This document shows, piece by piece, positions 61,703 through 64,000 of a DNA stretch of 64,000 nt; the first letter of the stretch is position 1; every line of letters begins with the position of its first letter. The notes beneath the pieces were generated by a model. The model made no database searches, was not told the DNA's origin, and worked only from the letters and a program-made list of their open reading frames with translations. The stretch comes from Pontivivens sp032464575. GTDB lineage: Bacteria; Pseudomonadota; Alphaproteobacteria; Rhodobacterales; Rhodobacteraceae. The position numbers were made by a program, and so were the translations under genes. The stretch spans positions 62,001 through 126,000 of the forward strand of contig JAWDKM010000002.1 in the NCBI GenBank assembly GCA_032464575.1, given 5' to 3'.

Positions 61703-62857
61703 TCACGCCCCGCGCCGCTGGCCGGGCTCGCGCCGCTGGCGCAGCAGCGCGGCCTTGTCGTGCTTGAGGTCGCTCGCATGCCAGATCGCACGCAGCCGCT
61801 CCATCTCCACCCCCAGTTCGGGACCCGGAGAGAATGGCGGCATCAGATCGGTGGCCTTCAGCGGGAAGCTCGCGGCCGCGCCCCGCGCGATCTCCGCCTC
61901 GACCTTGCGCGACGGCTTCCGGCCGAGGATCGCGGCCTCCATCAAGCACAGGTCGCGGGCGATGTCGGAGCCATAGCGGCGCGCGCGCACCGCCGGCGTC
62001 TCGGGCCGGGCCAACGCGGCCTCGGCTAGGATCAGCCCCTGCGCATCGCGCTTGGCGAGCCGCAGGCGCGAGCGGCGTCCGCCCAGGGCCAGCATCCGGC
62101 GCTGCCAGCGCGGCGGCATCCCGTTCTCGGCCCGGATCAGCGGTCCCACGAGGTCGAGCTGCGCGTCCGGCAGCACCCGTGCCAGCACCCCCGCCGCCGC
62201 CATCTCGCCCAGCACCGGCGTCGGATCGGGGGCGGCGAGCAGCTTGCAGAATTCCGCCGTCACCCGCTCCGCCGACAGCCCGTCGAGCCCGTCGGCGAGC
62301 TTCGTGCAGGCCGCAAGCGCCGTCTCGTCCGCCTCGCCCCGCCCGTACCACGCGCGGAAGCGGAAGAAGCGCAGGATCCGCAGGTAGTCCTCGCGGATCC
62401 GCGTCTCGGCATCCCCGACGAAGATCACCCGGCGCTCCAGCGCATCCTCCAGCCCGCCCAGCGGGTCGACGACCTCGCCATCGGCGCGGGCATAGAGCGC
62501 ATTCATCGTGAAGTCGCGCCGGGCGGCATCCTCGGCGATGTCGTCGGCGAACGCGATCGTCGCACGACGGCCATCGGTCTCCACGTCGCGGCGGAAGGTC
62601 GTGACCTCATAGGGAAGGCCGTCCGCGACCATCGTGACGGTGCCGTGCTCGATGCCCGTCGGCACGACCTTCAGCCCTGCCGCCTCGCCCCGCTCCACGA
62701 TCGTCTCGGGTCGCAGGGGCGTCGCGATGTCGATGTCGGAGACCGGCTCGCCCAGCACCGCATTGCGCACGCAGCCGCCCACGAAATAGGCCTCGCCCAG
62801 CATCGACATCACCCGCACGGTCGCGGGGGTCGTCCGCCAGGGTCCCTCAACGTGCAT
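61703..62857 (-). CDS. cca: CCA tRNA nucleotidyltransferase (class II)
   Basis: The 384-aa protein has AYFVGGCVRNAVLG, the metal-binding SDIDIATPLRPE and RRDFTMNALYAR, typical of class II enzymes, followed by the RNA-binding region KLADGLDGLSAERVTAEFCK. It adds or repairs the CCA end of tRNAs. Its first 11 bases overlap the Nudix gene, so the two are coupled. Confidence 0.92.
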   Translation of the reverse strand: MHVEGPWRTTPATVRVMSMLGEAYFVGGCVRNAVLGEPVSDIDIATPLRPETIVERGEAAGLKVVPTGIEHGTVTMVADGLPYEVTTFRRDVETDGRRATIAFADDIAEDAARRDFTMNALYARADGEVVDPLGGLEDALERRVIFVGDAETRIREDYLRILRFFRFRAWYGRGEADETALAACTKLADGLDGLSAERVTAEFCKLLAAPDPTPVLGEMAAAGVLARVLPDAQLDLVGPLIRAENGMPPRWQRRMLALGGRRSRLRLAKRDAQGLILAEAALARPETPAVRARRYGSDIARDLCLMEAAILGRKPSRKVEAEIARGAAASFPLKATDLMPPFSPGPELGVEMERLRAIWHASDLKHDKAALLRQRREPGQRRGA

Positions 62858-63470
62858 GGATCAGGTCCGCAAAGGTGCGCAGGATCCGCGCCGTGGCGCC
62901 CCAGATGTAATAGGGACCGTAGGGAATGGTGTAGTAGCGCCGCTGCTGCCCCCGCCAGTCCCGCGACTGGATCGTGCGGTTCGCGCCGTCGAGCAGGAAG
63001 GGAAGCGGCACCTCGAAGACCTCCTCCACCTCGCCCGCCTCGGGCACCGGCACGAATGCCGGCGGGATGCGGCCCACGAAAGGGTGCATCGTAAAGCCGG
63101 TCACCGTCTCGTGCACGGGCAGGGCCCCGACCAGCTCGACCGTGCCGGGGTCGAGGCCGATCTCCTCGCGCGCCTCGCGCAGCGCCGCGGCCTGCGCATC
63201 CGCGTCGTCCGCATCGACCTTGCCACCCGGAAACGCCACCTGGCCGGGATGGTGCTTCAACTGCGAGGACCGGCGCGTCAGCAAGACATTGAGACCGCCC
63301 GCCCGCTCGACCAGTGGGCAAAGTACGGCAGCCGGTCGCAGTTTTCGGCCGGGCGGGAGCAGGCCCTTGACCTCGGCATTCAGGTCGTAGTCCGATGAGG
63401 GGCCCGCGACGCCCCGGGCCAGCGCCTGCCGGATGTGTTCAACCGAAGGATGTGACAATGGCGTATCCAT
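62847..63470 (-). CDS. CoA pyrophosphatase-type Nudix hydrolase
   Basis: The 207-aa protein has the Nudix box GGKVDADDADAQAAALREAR then EEIGL, with the preceding PGQVAF typical of CoA diphosphatases. It likely cleaves CoA or its derivatives to 4'-phosphopantetheine. The ATG at 63470 begins MDTPLSHPSVEHIRQAL; the frame is open further to 63575. Its start overlaps the divergent gene start by 13 bases. Confidence 0.88.
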   Translation of the reverse strand: MDTPLSHPSVEHIRQALARGVAGPSSDYDLNAEVKGLLPPGRKLRPAAVLCPLVERAGGLNVLLTRRSSQLKHHPGQVAFPGGKVDADDADAQAAALREAREEIGLDPGTVELVGALPVHETVTGFTMHPFVGRIPPAFVPVPEAGEVEEVFEVPLPFLLDGANRTIQSRDWRGQQRRYYTIPYGPYYIWGATARILRTFADLIHAR

Positions 63471-64000
63471 CGCCGCTTGATGCCCGGCGCCGGGCGGGCT
63501 GGCAAGTCTTGGCGATCGTGATCGCGTTCGTGACCCTGCCGGCCGTTGCACAGGACAAGAACCCCGAGCACGCACTGGCGCGCCAGGTCCTCTCCTCCAT
63601 CCAGCAGCAGAGCGTGTCGGAGAGCAGGGAGTATTGCGGCTTCATCGGCTACGACAACCGCGGTTTCCTGCGGGCCACCACGCCCGGCCCCGGTACCCAT
63701 GCGAGCTGCCTCATCAAGGAGCCGCCGCCGGGCTGGCGTGTCACCGCATCCTACCACACCCATGGCGGCTGGACGGAGCGCTATGACGACGAGGTGCCCT
63801 CGACCCAGGACATGTACTCGGATATCGACGCCCGCACGAACGGCTACATCGCGACACCGGGCGGGCGGATCTGGTTCTTCGACTACCAGCGCGAGGTCGC
63901 CTATCAGCTCTGCGGCCTCGGCTGCCTCTACCAGGATCCCGACTTCACCGCACGCGGCAGCGCCCCGGTGCGGGACAGCTACACGCTGAACTCGCTGAGC
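63458..64000 (+). CDS. Secreted DUF4329 protein, partial (runs off the right edge)
   Basis: Translation from the ATG at 63458 gives MAYPSPLDARRRAGWQVLAI and a hydrophobic leader ending PAVAQ. Then come EYCGFIGYDNRGFLRATTP and SYHTHGGWTERYDDEVPS, with the HTH-G pattern and SDID (the DUF4329, JAB-like region), and WFFDYQREVAYQLCGLGC. Over 180 residues are visible. The first ATG overlaps the divergent Nudix gene; a TTG at 63509 is an alternative start that shortens the leader. The function of the domain is unknown; JAB-like peptidase chemistry is possible. Confidence 0.72.
   Translation, partial: MAYPSPLDARRRAGWQVLAIVIAFVTLPAVAQDKNPEHALARQVLSSIQQQSVSESREYCGFIGYDNRGFLRATTPGPGTHASCLIKEPPPGWRVTASYHTHGGWTERYDDEVPSTQDMYSDIDARTNGYIATPGGRIWFFDYQREVAYQLCGLGCLYQDPDFTARGSAPVRDSYTLNSLS

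Overview
The window is GC-rich, gene-dense bacterial DNA. It looks like a chromosome segment of an alphaproteobacterium of the Rhodobacterales/Rhodobacteraceae type. The grounds are a complete Tad/Flp pilus cluster with alphaproteobacterial gene order, an intracellular PHB depolymerase, a small FYDLN-type acidic zinc-ribbon protein, secreted Hint/RTX proteins, and many ATGA or GTGA start/stop overlaps. No phage, IS element, CRISPR array or rRNA was seen. One tRNA-Ala(GGC) is present. No gene-free stretch exceeds 300 bases; the longest is 44182-44460.

Layout. (1) 1-8915: an alpha-galactoside uptake and catabolism locus: binding protein, two permeases, GH36 alpha-galactosidase and a sugar-acid dehydratase (cut by the window edge) on the minus strand, with a divergent IclR regulator and MalK-type ATPase. 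(2) 8975-12849: a 58-aa membrane peptide, an acyl-CoA dehydrogenase, a CaiB-type CoA transferase with no ordinary start codon, and two YceI proteins. (3) 12846-16679: a hybrid histidine kinase, a small periplasmic protein of molybdopterin-oxidoreductase fold without any cysteine, and a divergent LuxR-type response regulator. (4) 16853-23775: an alginate-like exopolysaccharide locus: Alg44-like and Alg8-like synthase genes, a stand-alone AlgA/ManC-type cupin, an AlgD-like GDP-mannose dehydrogenase and an RTX/DUF4114 protein. (5) 23994-29522: GFA protein, tRNA-Ala, FYDLN protein, PhaZ, YgjP-like protease and an Lhr-like helicase. (6) 29532-44181: HIBADH-like and crotonase genes joined to a tad/cpa pilus operon. 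(7) 44461-52754: lytic transglycosylase, secreted hypothetical, PBP1A, MMP-like protein, gltX and a chemoreceptor. (8) 52821-64000: a 43-bp tandem repeat, two ABC half-exporters, an RTX-PA14-Hint protein, hemF, a GGCT-like protein, two LysE exporters, cca, a Nudix hydrolase and a DUF4329 protein running off the end.

The most interesting system is in regions 3 and 4. A palindrome close to CCTATCC-N4-GGATAGG occurs in the upstream region of the alg44-alg8 unit, the cupin gene, the algD-RTX unit, and between the response regulator and the periplasmic sensor-like gene. In the three polysaccharide promoters it is followed 10-13 bp later by TTTGCGC. This suggests that the neighbouring two-component system controls a reduced alginate-like polysaccharide pathway. 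The locus lacks recognisable AlgK/E/X/G/L/J/I/F homologues, and its Alg44 shows no clear c-di-GMP-binding PilZ motif. The sequence supports the motif and the gene homologies directly; the regulatory link is inference.
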